DNA of 64,000 bases from an uncultured Clostridia bacterium. GTDB lineage: Bacteria; Bacillota; Clostridia; Oscillospirales; Acutalibacteraceae. How positions within the stretch are numbered: the stretch's first letter is position 1; the number at the start of each line of letters is the position of its first letter. The position numbers and the translations under genes are program-made. Shown here piece after piece: positions 1 through 7,745 of this stretch. The notes beneath the pieces were generated by a model. That model worked only from the letters and a program-made list of their open reading frames with translations. It had not been told where the DNA came from and did not search any database. The stretch covers positions 43,948 to 107,947 of the forward strand of contig CALEII010000030.1 in assembly GCA_937876205.1 (NCBI GenBank), written 5' to 3'.

Positions 1-1002
1 ACACGGCTTTATGAAAAACTCAGCGATGATTTTGTCTTAATCAACGGCGATTTGTTTTTTGATGCTGATATCAACAGACTTGTTGCTTTTCATAAAGAAA
101 AAAAAGCTCTGGCTACTGTTTACACACACCCGAATTCACACCCCTCTGACAGCACACTTATTGTTGCAGGGGAGGACGGCAGAGTTTCCCGTTTTGTGCC
201 TGCGGAAAGCAGACAGGGTTATTTTTCAAACAGAGTCAATGCAGGTATTCATATTTTGTCAAAAAGGGCTCTTGAAGGCTTTCAGACAGGCGAAAAGCTT
301 GACCTTGACAGAGATGTCCTTGTGCCTCTTTCTGCCCGTGGAGGGCTTTTCTGCCTTGATACTGATGAATATATAAAAGATATGGGCACCCCTGACAGAT
401 ACAGTGCCGTGCTTGCCGATATTGATAACGGTCTGCCGCATAAGCTCAGCAGACGTACAGAACGCAAGGCAGTTTTTCTTGACAGAGACGGCACGCTGAA
501 CGTTTATAAAGGGTTCCTTACAGATATAAATGACCTTGAGCTGTGCGAGGGTGCAGCCGAAGCTCTTAAGCAGATAAATTCATCTGGATATCTTGCTGTT
601 GTTGTTACAAATCAGCCTGTTGTTGCAAGGGGAGATGTAACGGAAAGAGAGCTCGGAGATATACATAATAAGCTTGAAGCTCTGCTTGGTGATAACGGTG
701 CCTATCTCAACAGAATATATTTCTGCCCTCATCATCCCGACAAAGGGTTTGATGGTGAAGTGCCTGAGCTTAAAATAAAATGTGACTGCCGTAAGCCCTC
801 TGACGGAATGTTCAGACAAGCGGCAGAGGAGCTCAATATCAATCTTTCTGCATCCTTCACGGTAGGTGACAGCGAGGCTGACATTCTTGCAGGCAAAAAT
901 GCGGGCACAAAAACTGTCCTTATCGGCAGCGGTAACTATGGTCAGGACTATACTGTAAAAACTATTCTTGAAGCAATTCAGGTGATATTAAATGAAAAAT
1001 GA
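1..1002 (+). CDS. Nucleotidyltransferase-HAD phosphatase fusion (heptose pathway), 5' partial
   Basis: The reading frame is open from base 1, so the start lies outside the window. The N-terminal part is a sugar-1-phosphate nucleotidyltransferase: it shows the LINGDLFFD metal-binding motif at the very beginning and a DMGTPDRY segment near residue 135. From about residue 155 it becomes a HisB-N/GmhB-type HAD phosphatase, with VFLDRDGTLN, a Cys/His zinc loop (CPHHPDKG, then CDCRKP) and GDSEADILAG. Known family roles: GmhB removes the 7-phosphate from D-glycero-D-manno-heptose 1,7-bisphosphate, and HddC-type enzymes then make the GDP- or ADP-sugar. Both activities in one chain, followed at once by gmhA, suggest consecutive steps of activated-heptose synthesis for a surface glycan. 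The stop overlaps the next start by 11 nt, indicating translational coupling. The exact sugar is inferred. Confidence 0.82.
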   Translation, partial: TRLYEKLSDDFVLINGDLFFDADINRLVAFHKEKKALATVYTHPNSHPSDSTLIVAGEDGRVSRFVPAESRQGYFSNRVNAGIHILSKRALEGFQTGEKLDLDRDVLVPLSARGGLFCLDTDEYIKDMGTPDRYSAVLADIDNGLPHKLSRRTERKAVFLDRDGTLNVYKGFLTDINDLELCEGAAEALKQINSSGYLAVVVTNQPVVARGDVTERELGDIHNKLEALLGDNGAYLNRIYFCPHHPDKGFDGEVPELKIKCDCRKPSDGMFRQAAEELNINLSASFTVGDSEADILAGKNAGTKTVLIGSGNYGQDYTVKTILEAIQVILNEK

Positions 1003-1627
1003 AATTCTGAAACAGTTCTTTGAGCGTTACGGCAGGCTTGAAGCGATAAAAGATGACATAACAGGAGCTTATGAAATGCTTGAAAATGCGTATCTTTCAG
1101 GCAATAAGCTGCTTGTGGCAGGCAACGGCGGCTCAGCCTCTGATGCTTCGCATATAGCAGGGGAGCTTATGAAAAGCTTCAGACTCAGACGAAAAATTGA
1201 TGCCGGGTTTGCAGAAAAGCTCATAAAAACGGATGCCCGAAGAGGTGAAAAGCTTGCCTGTGTTCTTGAAAAGCCTCTCAGAGCCATACCCCTCACAGAT
1301 ATGGATGCTCTCTCCACAGCTTATATCAATGACGCTGATGCTGCGGCACTTTATGCTCAGAAGCTGTCGGGGCTTGGTGACAAGGGTGATGTTTTTCTCG
1401 GCATCACAACCTCGGGTAACAGTGAAAATGTTATTCTTGCCGCAATCACTGCCGTGGCAATGGGGCTTAAAGTTATTGCTCTCACAGGTGCAAACGGCGG
1501 TGAAATTGAAAAATACGCCGATATAACGGTAAAAGTTCCCGAAACGGAGACCTTTATGGTGCAGGAGCTTCATCTTCCCGTATATCATCTCTGGTGTCAG
1601 CTGCTTGAAGACAGATTTTTCGGCTGA
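992..1627 (+). CDS. gmhA: Phosphoheptose isomerase, SIS domain
   Basis: A 211-residue SIS-domain protein. GmhA converts sedoheptulose 7-phosphate to D-glycero-D-manno-heptose 7-phosphate in the cytoplasm, the first committed step of heptose-nucleotide synthesis. The sequence shows the phosphosugar-binding loops GNGGSASDASHIAGEL (about residues 44-59) and TTSGNSENV (about 139-147), and the C-terminal helix QELHLPVYHLWCQLLED typical of GmhA. Length is slightly above the usual 190-200. The ATG at 992 lies inside the end of the fusion gene, so the two are co-translated. An insertion around residues 60-90, rich in Arg/Lys, resembles GmhA variants from Gram-positive S-layer or capsule clusters. A different aldose or ketose phosphate substrate cannot be excluded. 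Confidence 0.85.
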   Translation: MKNEILKQFFERYGRLEAIKDDITGAYEMLENAYLSGNKLLVAGNGGSASDASHIAGELMKSFRLRRKIDAGFAEKLIKTDARRGEKLACVLEKPLRAIPLTDMDALSTAYINDADAAALYAQKLSGLGDKGDVFLGITTSGNSENVILAAITAVAMGLKVIALTGANGGEIEKYADITVKVPETETFMVQELHLPVYHLWCQLLEDRFFG

Positions 1628-1867
1628 TTATTTATCTCTTTTCACAAGTATTGTGTCATCGCCTATAACCTCTATATCACACCAGTCAATTTTTATATCC
1701 TCAGTTTTGCCGAAGGAACCGAAAAAGCCCTGCTTGCCGCATATTATTATTGCAGTGATACAGCCTGTGCAGGAGTCAAACTCCACATCCCCCACAGTGC
1801 CGATTTTTGTTCCGTTGCATACGGTTATAACATCCTTATCGCAAAGACTGCTGATGGAGCATTTCAA
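1628..1867 (-). CDS. YlmC/YmxH-family PRC-barrel sporulation-type protein
   Basis: A small protein of about 79 residues, converging on gmhA. I place the start at the TTG at 1867 because GAAGGTG stands about 7 nt upstream and this gives the family's normal length; the frame is open further upstream but without a ribosome site. The sequence reads as a single PRC-barrel: KDVITVCNGTKIGTVGDVEF, then an acidic turn, then GKQGFFGSFGKTEDIKIDWC and a closing VIGDDTILV strand. YlmC/YmxH proteins are common in spore-forming Clostridia and Bacilli and are linked to sporulation by distribution; their molecular role is unknown. Confidence 0.8.
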   Translation of the reverse strand: MKCSISSLCDKDVITVCNGTKIGTVGDVEFDSCTGCITAIIICGKQGFFGSFGKTEDIKIDWCDIEVIGDDTILVKRDK

Positions 1868-1951
1868 TGTAAAACACCTTCTTTCACAGTAAAATATATG
1901 CTTTTTATGTGTTTCAGATGTACAGATACTTGACATAAAGATGCTTAAATG

Positions 1952-1980
1952 TTAAACTAAAATGAAAATTCTACTATAAT
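1952..1980 (+). promoter_or_regulatory. Sigma-A-type promoter for trpS
   Basis: TTAAAC (1952-1957) and TATAAT (1975-1980) are separated by 17 nt, just upstream of the trpS ribosome site. No T-box leader (specifier hairpin, T-box motif) fits in the short space to the gene. Confidence 0.5.
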
Positions 1981-1996
1981 TTATCAGGTGATAAAA

Positions 1997-3007
1997 ATGG
2001 AAAATACAGAGAATAAAAAAGTAGTGTTAAGTCTTATTCAGCCCACAGGTACGCCCACACTGGGTAACTATCTGGGTGCTTTCAAGAACTGGATAACTAT
2101 GTCTAAGGAATATAACTGCCTTTTCGGTGCTGCTGACCTTCATTCAATCACGGTCAGAACTGCACCTGCAGACCTGAGAAAGAGAACAATTGACCTGTTT
2201 GCAATTCTTCTTGCTATGGGTCTTGACCCTGAGAAGAACATTATCTTCTGTCAGAGCCATGTTCCCGCACACGCTCAGCTTGGCTGGATTCTTGACTGCT
2301 ATACACAGTTCGGTGAGGCATCAAGAATGACTCAGTTCAAGGATAAGTCAGCAAAGCACGCTGATAATATCAATCTCGGTCTGTTTACATACCCCACTCT
2401 TATGGCGGCAGATATTCTGCTTTACAATGCGGACTATGTGCCCATCGGTGATGACCAGAAGCAGCATCTTGAGCTTGCCCGTGACATCGCAAACCGTTTC
2501 AACGGTCTTTATGGTGATTTCTTCAGAGTGCCTGAGCCGTTTATAGGCAAGGCAGGCGCAAGAGTTCGTTCACTTCAGGAGCCTGAGAAGAAGATGAGCA
2601 AGTCTGACACAAATCAGAAGTCATTTATTCTTGTTACCGATGCTCCCGATGTGATAGTCAAGAAAATCAAGTCAGCCGTTACGGATTCTGAAGCAAGAGT
2701 CTATTACAGTGAAGAAAAAGCAGGCGTTTCAAATCTTATGGAGATTTATGCCGCCTGTACAGGTAAGAATTACCAGCAGATTGAGGATGAATTTGCAGGC
2801 AAGGGCTACGGTGATTTCAAGGCAGCCGTTGCTGAAGCCGTTGTTGAGGAATTAAGACCTCTGCAGACAGAGTACGCAAAGCTCGTAACAGATAAGAAAT
2901 ATCTCGCAGAGTGTGCCGCAAACGGCGCCGAGAGAGCATCAAGAATTGCCGACAGAACTGTAAAAAAATGTATGAAAAAAGTCGGCTTCTGGCAGTATGA
3001 TAAATAA
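1997..3007 (+). CDS. trpS: Tryptophanyl-tRNA synthetase
   Basis: A class I aminoacyl-tRNA synthetase that charges tRNA-Trp. The HIGH-like signature is PTGTPTLGNYLG near the N-terminus, and the KMSKS loop is KKMSKSD at about residue 199. The IGDDQKQHLELARDI segment is typical of bacterial TrpRS. I prefer the ATG at 1997 over the GTG at 1988 because AGGTG at 1986-1990 is the ribosome site for 1997 and would overlap the GTG. The protein is then 336 residues, normal for TrpRS. It is monocistronic, with its own promoter and a strong terminator. Confidence 0.96.
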   Translation: MENTENKKVVLSLIQPTGTPTLGNYLGAFKNWITMSKEYNCLFGAADLHSITVRTAPADLRKRTIDLFAILLAMGLDPEKNIIFCQSHVPAHAQLGWILDCYTQFGEASRMTQFKDKSAKHADNINLGLFTYPTLMAADILLYNADYVPIGDDQKQHLELARDIANRFNGLYGDFFRVPEPFIGKAGARVRSLQEPEKKMSKSDTNQKSFILVTDAPDVIVKKIKSAVTDSEARVYYSEEKAGVSNLMEIYAACTGKNYQQIEDEFAGKGYGDFKAAVAEAVVEELRPLQTEYAKLVTDKKYLAECAANGAERASRIADRTVKKCMKKVGFWQYDK

Positions 3008-3015
3008 AAACACAG

Positions 3016-3043
3016 CACCGTAGGTTCACCTACGGTGATTTTT
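3016..3043 (+). terminator. Rho-independent terminator of trpS
   Basis: A perfect 9-bp stem, CACCGTAGG with CCTACGGTG, around a 4-nt loop, followed by a run of T. Confidence 0.9.
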
Positions 3044-3084
3044 GTTGCTAACAACATAAAAAAGAAATATTGTGCGTGCGCTTA

Positions 3085-3355
3085 GGGTGACGGAAATAAT
3101 CCGAACCAGCCTAAAAACGGCTATTTTTAAGTCTTTTCGGCATTTCGGATTTGAAAGGCGATAGCCTTCCTTCATCCTCAATACCAAAAATCCAATAAAA
3201 ATCTCTCGTTTTAAGGTCGAAGATTTTTTACAGTGCGGATTTTTGGCAAGACAAGGCAAAAACGCAGCAAATCCTTGACGGATTTGCGAGTATTTTAACG
3301 AAGTATTGACGGAAATCAGCCTGTAAAAAACGGGTTCGTTTTATTCCCGTCACAC
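3085..3355 (+). mobile_element. MITE-like non-autonomous element, copy 1
   Basis: A 271-bp element flanked by TA dinucleotides (3083-3084 and 3356-3357). The ends are imperfect terminal inverted repeats: GGGTGACGG on the left and CCGTCAC-AC on the right, with weaker pairing extending about 25 bp inward. The reverse complement recurs at 32410-32680, apparently identical apart from one base at the right end. It carries no transposase. TA target duplication with short inverted repeats is the habit of IS630/Tc1/mariner-type transposases, so I infer mobilisation in trans by such an enzyme. A 60-residue open frame inside is shared by both copies only because the DNA is the same. Confidence 0.85.
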
Positions 3356-3356
3356 T

Positions 3357-3611
3357 ACACACACACACACACTTCTTTCATTCTTTTATTCTTTATTTCT
3401 TATAGTGTCGGGATCTGATTGGGATTTGGTTGGTATCTGTATGGGATCTGAATGGGAAGGTGCTGTCAGTGCTGCTCTCGGAATGGCTGTACAGAGCCGT
3501 TTGTACTGTGGGATTTGAATGGGAAGCTTTGTGTCAGCCTGCAAAAGTAAAAGATAAAAATATGAGATTTATTGATGAGAAATAACCCCTCTATATATAG
3601 ACGAAAGTAAG
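3357..3611. repeat. 11-bp tandem repeat tract next to a CA microsatellite
   Basis: This stretch has no gene. A short CA run (about 3350-3372) is followed from 3410 to 3464 by five head-to-tail 11-mers of the form GGGATCTGAAT (GGGATCTGATT, GGGATTTGGTT, GGTATCTGTAT, GGGATCTGAAT, GGGAAGGTGCT). Two more units occur at 3510-3531. The 11-bp period is close to one DNA helical turn. Function is unknown. Confidence 0.6.
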
Positions 3612-3642
3612 AAAAATGACCCGCTTTTTACGGGTCATTTTT
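3612..3642 (-). terminator. Terminator of the M56/BlaR1-like gene
   Basis: An 11-bp stem, AAAATGACCCG with CGGGTCATTTT, with A/T tails on both sides. It can work in either direction and lies just beyond the stop at 3677. Confidence 0.8.
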
Positions 3643-3676
3643 GCACATTTTCAGAATTATTTACATAAAGTTTACA

Positions 3677-6600
3677 TTACTGTAACAGTACGTAAAGCGA
3701 GTCAACGCTCTTCTCTCCCCAGCAAGGTATCATTTTATTTTCCGATTTCAATACAATATTTCCGTCTTCAACAATAATATCATAAGTCTTATCCAAAGGT
3801 TCTTTTCCGTAACGGAATTCAGAACCTCTGATAACAGTTTTCCCTTTTTCATCCCAACCGAAAGAAAGCTTCTGAATCTCACTGGTGAATGTGTTGCAAT
3901 ACTCAAGCTCACCGTTTTGATAAGCATAGAATGTCACCGTAAAAAGCCCCGATGTGGGACCGTAGCCGAGAACACAGTCTTCCTTTATGCCGTCACCGTC
4001 AATATCGGCATAGGTTTTGTCGATATATCCGACAGAATTCCCATAACTTTCAAAATATGCCCAATCAGGCACACAAGGAACAGATTTCCCGTCTGTTTCA
4101 TATTTGTATTCGGGAACTTTTGATGATTTATCTGCAACAAAATACAAACAATTCCCGCCTTTTTGGAATGTGTACTGATGCTTCGTATCATTGTCGGTTA
4201 TCACAATATAAGTATCATCTTCGGTATATGTTCCGTTGCAGACATAATTGCTTAATGATGACAGGCTGAAAAATGCCTTTCTTGTACTGTGCGACAACGA
4301 AATATATGCAGAATCGTGTTCAGAAGAATATAAATATTCATCATATCCCCATACGGGTGCAACAGAAACAGTTCCCTCTTTTTCAACAAATGCCCCGTTG
4401 GTGCCTTGCCTGAGGACAAGTCCGCTTGAATCCTGAAGATAAACTTCAAATGTGGCAGTCGTTGTTCTTTCAACACATGTCAGCGACAGACTTCCGTAAT
4501 AAAGCTGAACATCGCCGTCATATAACGTGAAATGAATCTCTGCATCATAATTTTCCTTTTCAAATACAGACTCATCGGGTGTCCAGTATATTGTCTCTCC
4601 GTTTTCAAATTTCATTGAAGTTCCGTGGGACTGTCCGTCAGCATCAAGGTTCACCATTTCCCCACCACGGCAGGATGTTACAGTATGTGTGTAATCAACA
4701 TCAATGCCGAACTCAACAGCAAAGAAATTGTGCCAAGTTGCACTCAGATGCGGACTGTAAGTCCACACGGCAGGTGCCTCGGCAATATTTTCAGGCGGAT
4801 GCAGAATCGCTACAGCCTCCTTGTAATCGCCGTAAGATGCGTGATAGTATCTTTCTTCTTCTCCGTGTTTTACAACGGCATAGGCAAACACAGAGCCCTT
4901 TTTACGCTTATGAATTGTGACTCTGTAATCTTCTTCAATAACAAACTCCACCGAGCCGGGTGAGGGGAGTGATTCAAGAGGAGGAATACTCTTTTTCCAG
5001 TTTACTTTATCAAGAAGATTGCCCACTTCGTTACAATATGCTTCACCTATAAGAATTCCCGATTCAACCTCACCGCTTGCAGGGTAATGAATAGCAGTTA
5101 TGGCATATTTATCATCCGTTTCGGTTACAATTTCAGCTGCTGTGGTGTAATCAAGCTTATCTGAGTAGTCATTTTTGCTCCCGTACTGACCGTCGTAAAT
5201 ATCACTCTCAGGTGCAGGCAGCACAACATCATATGTTTCATTCAGAATAAATTTACCCGTCTGACTGTCTATCTCAATTTTTTCGATTATATCTCCTGTT
5301 TTGTATACCTCTGTTGTGAAAATCACAACTCCTCTGTCCTTATCATAATCGGTACGGTAAACATATCTTATGCCATTTTCAAGTTTTTCATAATTGCCGA
5401 TGTCGTAATCGTAACAACTGAGTGTTTTATTCTCAAGAATTTTGTTTGACACATCAACAGAAACACCTGCATCCGTCAGCAGTGTGTGAGATACTTCACT
5501 GTAAGCACAGACTGCCGCCTCTCTGCCGATTTTTTCAAGATAATCTTCTGCATAGGCTACACATTGTGCCCACATATCGGCACGGTCTTTTTCGGTAGGA
5601 TTCAGCACACGTGACTGATACTCTGCGGGAAACATATCCTTGACTGATTCGTGAAAGCTTTCACCGTGCAATGTGTATTCGTGGTCTGCAAGTATATAGC
5701 CGTCATCATTTTTTATAAAAGTAAATACTGCAGGTGTTGAATGTCCCGTCTGCTCCATAAAACAGCCGTTTTTGAAGCCGAAGCCTGAAAATTCCTCATG
5801 AAGATAAACAGTGACATTGTCACCATCTTCTTCATAACCGTATATTATATGCCCCTCTGCCATACACTCGGCATTATATAAATCCCCTGACGAATTGATT
5901 TCAAGAATCGCCTGAGAAACTGCCTTGTCAAGCTCGGGATTGCTGTCTTTAAGCTCAGTCTTCGGATTTGTCAGAAAGCATACAGCCACAACAATACACG
6001 AAATGACCGCAATAATGATAATCCACAGAGTAGGCTTTTTATAGCTGAGAACAGTCTTTATTCTGCCCTTTACGCCTGTTTCACCGAAAGCAAGAGGACA
6101 AGCCGAAATTGTGCGTCTTGACACACTGCAGTTGATAAGTGCTTGAGAATATGACTTCTTTATATCAGCACCCATTTCCTTTATGACCTTTTCGTCACAG
6201 GCAAGCTCAATGTCACGGCACAGAAGCACATATGCAAGCCACATAACGGGATTGAACCAATAAACCGTCAGCAGAATGAAGCCCAAGGGCTTCCACCAAT
6301 GGTCACGGCGTTTAAGGTGAGCTTTTTCGTGAGCAATGACATATTCCGTATCACTCTCAGCCATACCCGACGGAAGAAAAATCTGTGGCTTGAAAACACC
6401 GAGTATAAACGGAGTATCAATCCTGTCACAAAGCCATATGTTGTCTTTGAGAACAACACCCTCACGCACTTTTTTATGCAGACGGACAAAGCTTATAACG
6501 GCATAGAGTATCATCGCAAAAATGCCGACAAGCCATACAGCCGATGCAATTGCCGTGACAATCTGCAAGGGGTTAGCACTTGCAGTCACATCAGGTGCGA

Positions 6601-6892
6601 AAGACTCTGAAATTATGGGGTTGACTGTGCTGTTAAGTGCAGGGATTCCGCTGTGTATTGCAGGCGACTGCGAATAAACGATATCTGTCGGTACTGTTTC
6701 AGTGCTGGGAATAAGACTCAGAACACTTTCAAATGTGAACGGACAGACAAGCCTGAAACCGACAAATGACCACAGCACGGCATTTATCCATTTCGGTGCT
6801 TTTTTCAGAAGAAATCTGAGCACAACAACTGCAAGCACAAGCCAGGATGCAGTTATACTCATATTAAGAAGATTTAAAAATAAATCGCTCAT
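3677..6892 (-). CDS. BlaR1/MecR1-type M56 metallopeptidase with a large extra C-terminal sensor region
   Basis: A 1,071-residue integral membrane zinc peptidase, likely the antirepressor that inactivates the adjacent BlaI-type repressor. The first 310 residues show four hydrophobic segments and the M56 site HEKAH (about 188-192) with the downstream ELACDE helix, as in BlaR1. What follows is not a penicillin-binding sensor: I see no SxxK/KTG transpeptidase set. Instead about 750 residues of presumably extracellular beta-rich sequence follow, including a calcium-type DIDGDGIKED loop near residue 960. Typical BlaR1 is about 585 residues. It starts 2 nt after the blaI stop, with its ribosome site GAGGAGGA inside the end of blaI. 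The signal sensed is unknown; a cell-wall antibiotic or peptide is only a guess. Confidence 0.82.
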   Translation of the reverse strand: MSDLFLNLLNMSITASWLVLAVVVLRFLLKKAPKWINAVLWSFVGFRLVCPFTFESVLSLIPSTETVPTDIVYSQSPAIHSGIPALNSTVNPIISESFAPDVTASANPLQIVTAIASAVWLVGIFAMILYAVISFVRLHKKVREGVVLKDNIWLCDRIDTPFILGVFKPQIFLPSGMAESDTEYVIAHEKAHLKRRDHWWKPLGFILLTVYWFNPVMWLAYVLLCRDIELACDEKVIKEMGADIKKSYSQALINCSVSRRTISACPLAFGETGVKGRIKTVLSYKKPTLWIIIIAVISCIVVAVCFLTNPKTELKDSNPELDKAVSQAILEINSSGDLYNAECMAEGHIIYGYEEDGDNVTVYLHEEFSGFGFKNGCFMEQTGHSTPAVFTFIKNDDGYILADHEYTLHGESFHESVKDMFPAEYQSRVLNPTEKDRADMWAQCVAYAEDYLEKIGREAAVCAYSEVSHTLLTDAGVSVDVSNKILENKTLSCYDYDIGNYEKLENGIRYVYRTDYDKDRGVVIFTTEVYKTGDIIEKIEIDSQTGKFILNETYDVVLPAPESDIYDGQYGSKNDYSDKLDYTTAAEIVTETDDKYAITAIHYPASGEVESGILIGEAYCNEVGNLLDKVNWKKSIPPLESLPSPGSVEFVIEEDYRVTIHKRKKGSVFAYAVVKHGEEERYYHASYGDYKEAVAILHPPENIAEAPAVWTYSPHLSATWHNFFAVEFGIDVDYTHTVTSCRGGEMVNLDADGQSHGTSMKFENGETIYWTPDESVFEKENYDAEIHFTLYDGDVQLYYGSLSLTCVERTTTATFEVYLQDSSGLVLRQGTNGAFVEKEGTVSVAPVWGYDEYLYSSEHDSAYISLSHSTRKAFFSLSSLSNYVCNGTYTEDDTYIVITDNDTKHQYTFQKGGNCLYFVADKSSKVPEYKYETDGKSVPCVPDWAYFESYGNSVGYIDKTYADIDGDGIKEDCVLGYGPTSGLFTVTFYAYQNGELEYCNTFTSEIQKLSFGWDEKGKTVIRGSEFRYGKEPLDKTYDIIVEDGNIVLKSENKMIPCWGEKSVDSLYVLLQ

Positions 6893-6894
6893 AC

Positions 6895-7257
6895 TTATTC
6901 CTCCTCAAAATCTGCAACCATTCTGCGAAGTTCGTCAACTTCCTCACGTGTAAGAGCTTTTCTTGCTGTGAACGCAGCTAAGAATGCAGGTAATGACCCA
7001 CCGAATGTCTCATCAACAAACTTTTCACTCTGCACAGAGTAAAATTCATTTTTTGAAATAAGAGATGTGACTGTTCCTTTGTCATTACGGAAAATACCCT
7101 TGTCGCAAAGACGCTTGAGAACAGTGTATGTGGTCGTTTTCTTCCAGTTAAGCTCCTTTTCACTCAGCTTCACAAGCTCAGTGGTGGCTACAGGCTCATT
7201 CTGCCATATAATATCGGCAAATTTCGATTCAATAACACCCATCTGTAATTCACTCAT
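6895..7257 (-). CDS. blaI: BlaI/MecI/CopY-family transcriptional repressor
   Basis: A winged-helix repressor of 120 residues. The start is set at the ATG at 7257, preceded by AAGGAGTG; the longer frame runs back through the promoter and operators. The helix-turn-helix region carries LNWKKTTTYTVLKRLCDKGI, the signature of the BlaI recognition helix and wing, and the C-terminal half is the dimerisation domain with the region cleaved on induction. In the known systems the M56 partner triggers BlaI cleavage, relieving repression of the operon itself and of a resistance gene. No beta-lactamase gene is adjacent, so any target other than the operon lies elsewhere. Confidence 0.9.
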   Translation of the reverse strand: MSELQMGVIESKFADIIWQNEPVATTELVKLSEKELNWKKTTTYTVLKRLCDKGIFRNDKGTVTSLISKNEFYSVQSEKFVDETFGGSLPAFLAAFTARKALTREEVDELRRMVADFEEE

Positions 7258-7272
7258 AAGATCACTCCTTGT

Positions 7273-7326
7273 TCTACAATGTGTAGACTGTAACTCTATT
7301 CTACAGTATGTAGACTGAATTGTCAA
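7273..7326 (-). promoter_or_regulatory. blaI promoter with two BlaI operators
   Basis: On the minus strand TTGACA (7321-7326) and TAGAAT (7298-7303) are exactly 17 nt apart. Two near-identical 15-bp palindromes TCTACA-N3-TGTAGA occupy 7273-7287 and 7300-7314, matching the TACA/TGTA operator core of the BlaI/MecI family. One covers the -10 box and the other the transcription start, so binding would block the promoter and autoregulate the operon. Confidence 0.9.
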
Positions 7327-7397
7327 TACTTTTGCAAAAAAAATTGATGCACCGTAATGAGCAGTGTTACAAAGGATAGAAATAAATAGTCATACGT

Positions 7398-7470
7398 TGT
7401 GAGATACTTTTTATAAGGTGTCTCACAATTTTTTTTGATAAAAACTGACACTTTCAGTCTGAAAGTGTCA
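7398..7470. other. Two strong hairpins in an intergenic region
   Basis: The first hairpin pairs TTGTGAGA (7398-7405) with TCTCACAA (7422-7429) and is followed by nine T, so it looks like a plus-strand terminator although no plus-strand gene precedes it. The second is a near-perfect palindrome at 7446-7470 (TGACACTTTCAG with CTGAAAGTGTCA). The rest of 7330-7537 holds nothing I recognise. Confidence 0.6.
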
Positions 7471-7537
7471 TAGTGGGTTATATACTTTGAAAGCAATCAA
7501 GCCAATCTGAAAACATTTTTTTTTCGGTATATATATA

Positions 7538-7712
7538 AGTGATATTGCAAATTAAAATTTGCAGTTATATTTTTGATAAATCAAAAGTGATATTGAAACC
7601 TTACGGCTTCAGTGTTATTTTATTCGCATAAAACTGTCCGAAGGACAATAACACTGTGCATAGCACAATAACACTGCGAAGCAATATCACTCGCCGCAAG
7701 GCGAATAAAACT
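7538..7712. repeat. Branched hairpin array (linkers in mirrored orientation)
   Basis: Short perfect hairpins alternate with a 9-nt linker. In the left half the linker reads AGTGATATT-like (7538, 7563, 7586, 7611). In the right half it appears as its reverse complement, AATAACACT-like (7647, 7667, 7683, 7704). Hairpins between linkers include GCAAATT/AATTTGC, TTTGAT/ATCAAA, GTCC/GGAC, GTGC/GCAC, GC/GC and CGCC/GGCG. The linkers can pair across the centre, giving a long stem with small side hairpins, like a fishbone. There is no coding potential. Confidence 0.7.
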
Positions 7713-7738
7713 GCCGAGTGTCCTTATGAACACTCGGC
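7713..7738 (-). terminator. Terminator of the MATE gene
   Basis: GCCGAGTGT pairs with ACACTCGGC around an 8-nt loop, just beyond the MATE stop on the minus strand; AGTTTTATT follows on that strand. It is also the last hairpin of the adjacent array. Confidence 0.65.
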
Positions 7739-7745
7739 TAATGCA

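Noticed and set aside
1605..1892. Plus-strand open frame opposite the YlmC-type gene
   Set aside because: It is a shadow of the minus-strand gene, with no ribosome site and no family-like sequence.
1931..1936. TTGACA as the -35 box of trpS
   Set aside because: It is 38 nt from the TATAAT at 1975, far beyond the usual 16-18 nt; TTAAAC at 1952 has the right spacing.
3026..3259. A 60-residue protein shared by two loci (also at 32506-32688)
   Set aside because: The match exists because both lie in nearly identical MITE copies. The frame has no ribosome site in a consistent place and crosses the inverted repeat ends, so I do not call a gene.
7538..7712. Hairpin array as a CRISPR array
   Set aside because: Linkers are only 9 nt, gaps are self-complementary hairpins of 7-16 nt, and the linker flips orientation at the centre. 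There are no cas genes.
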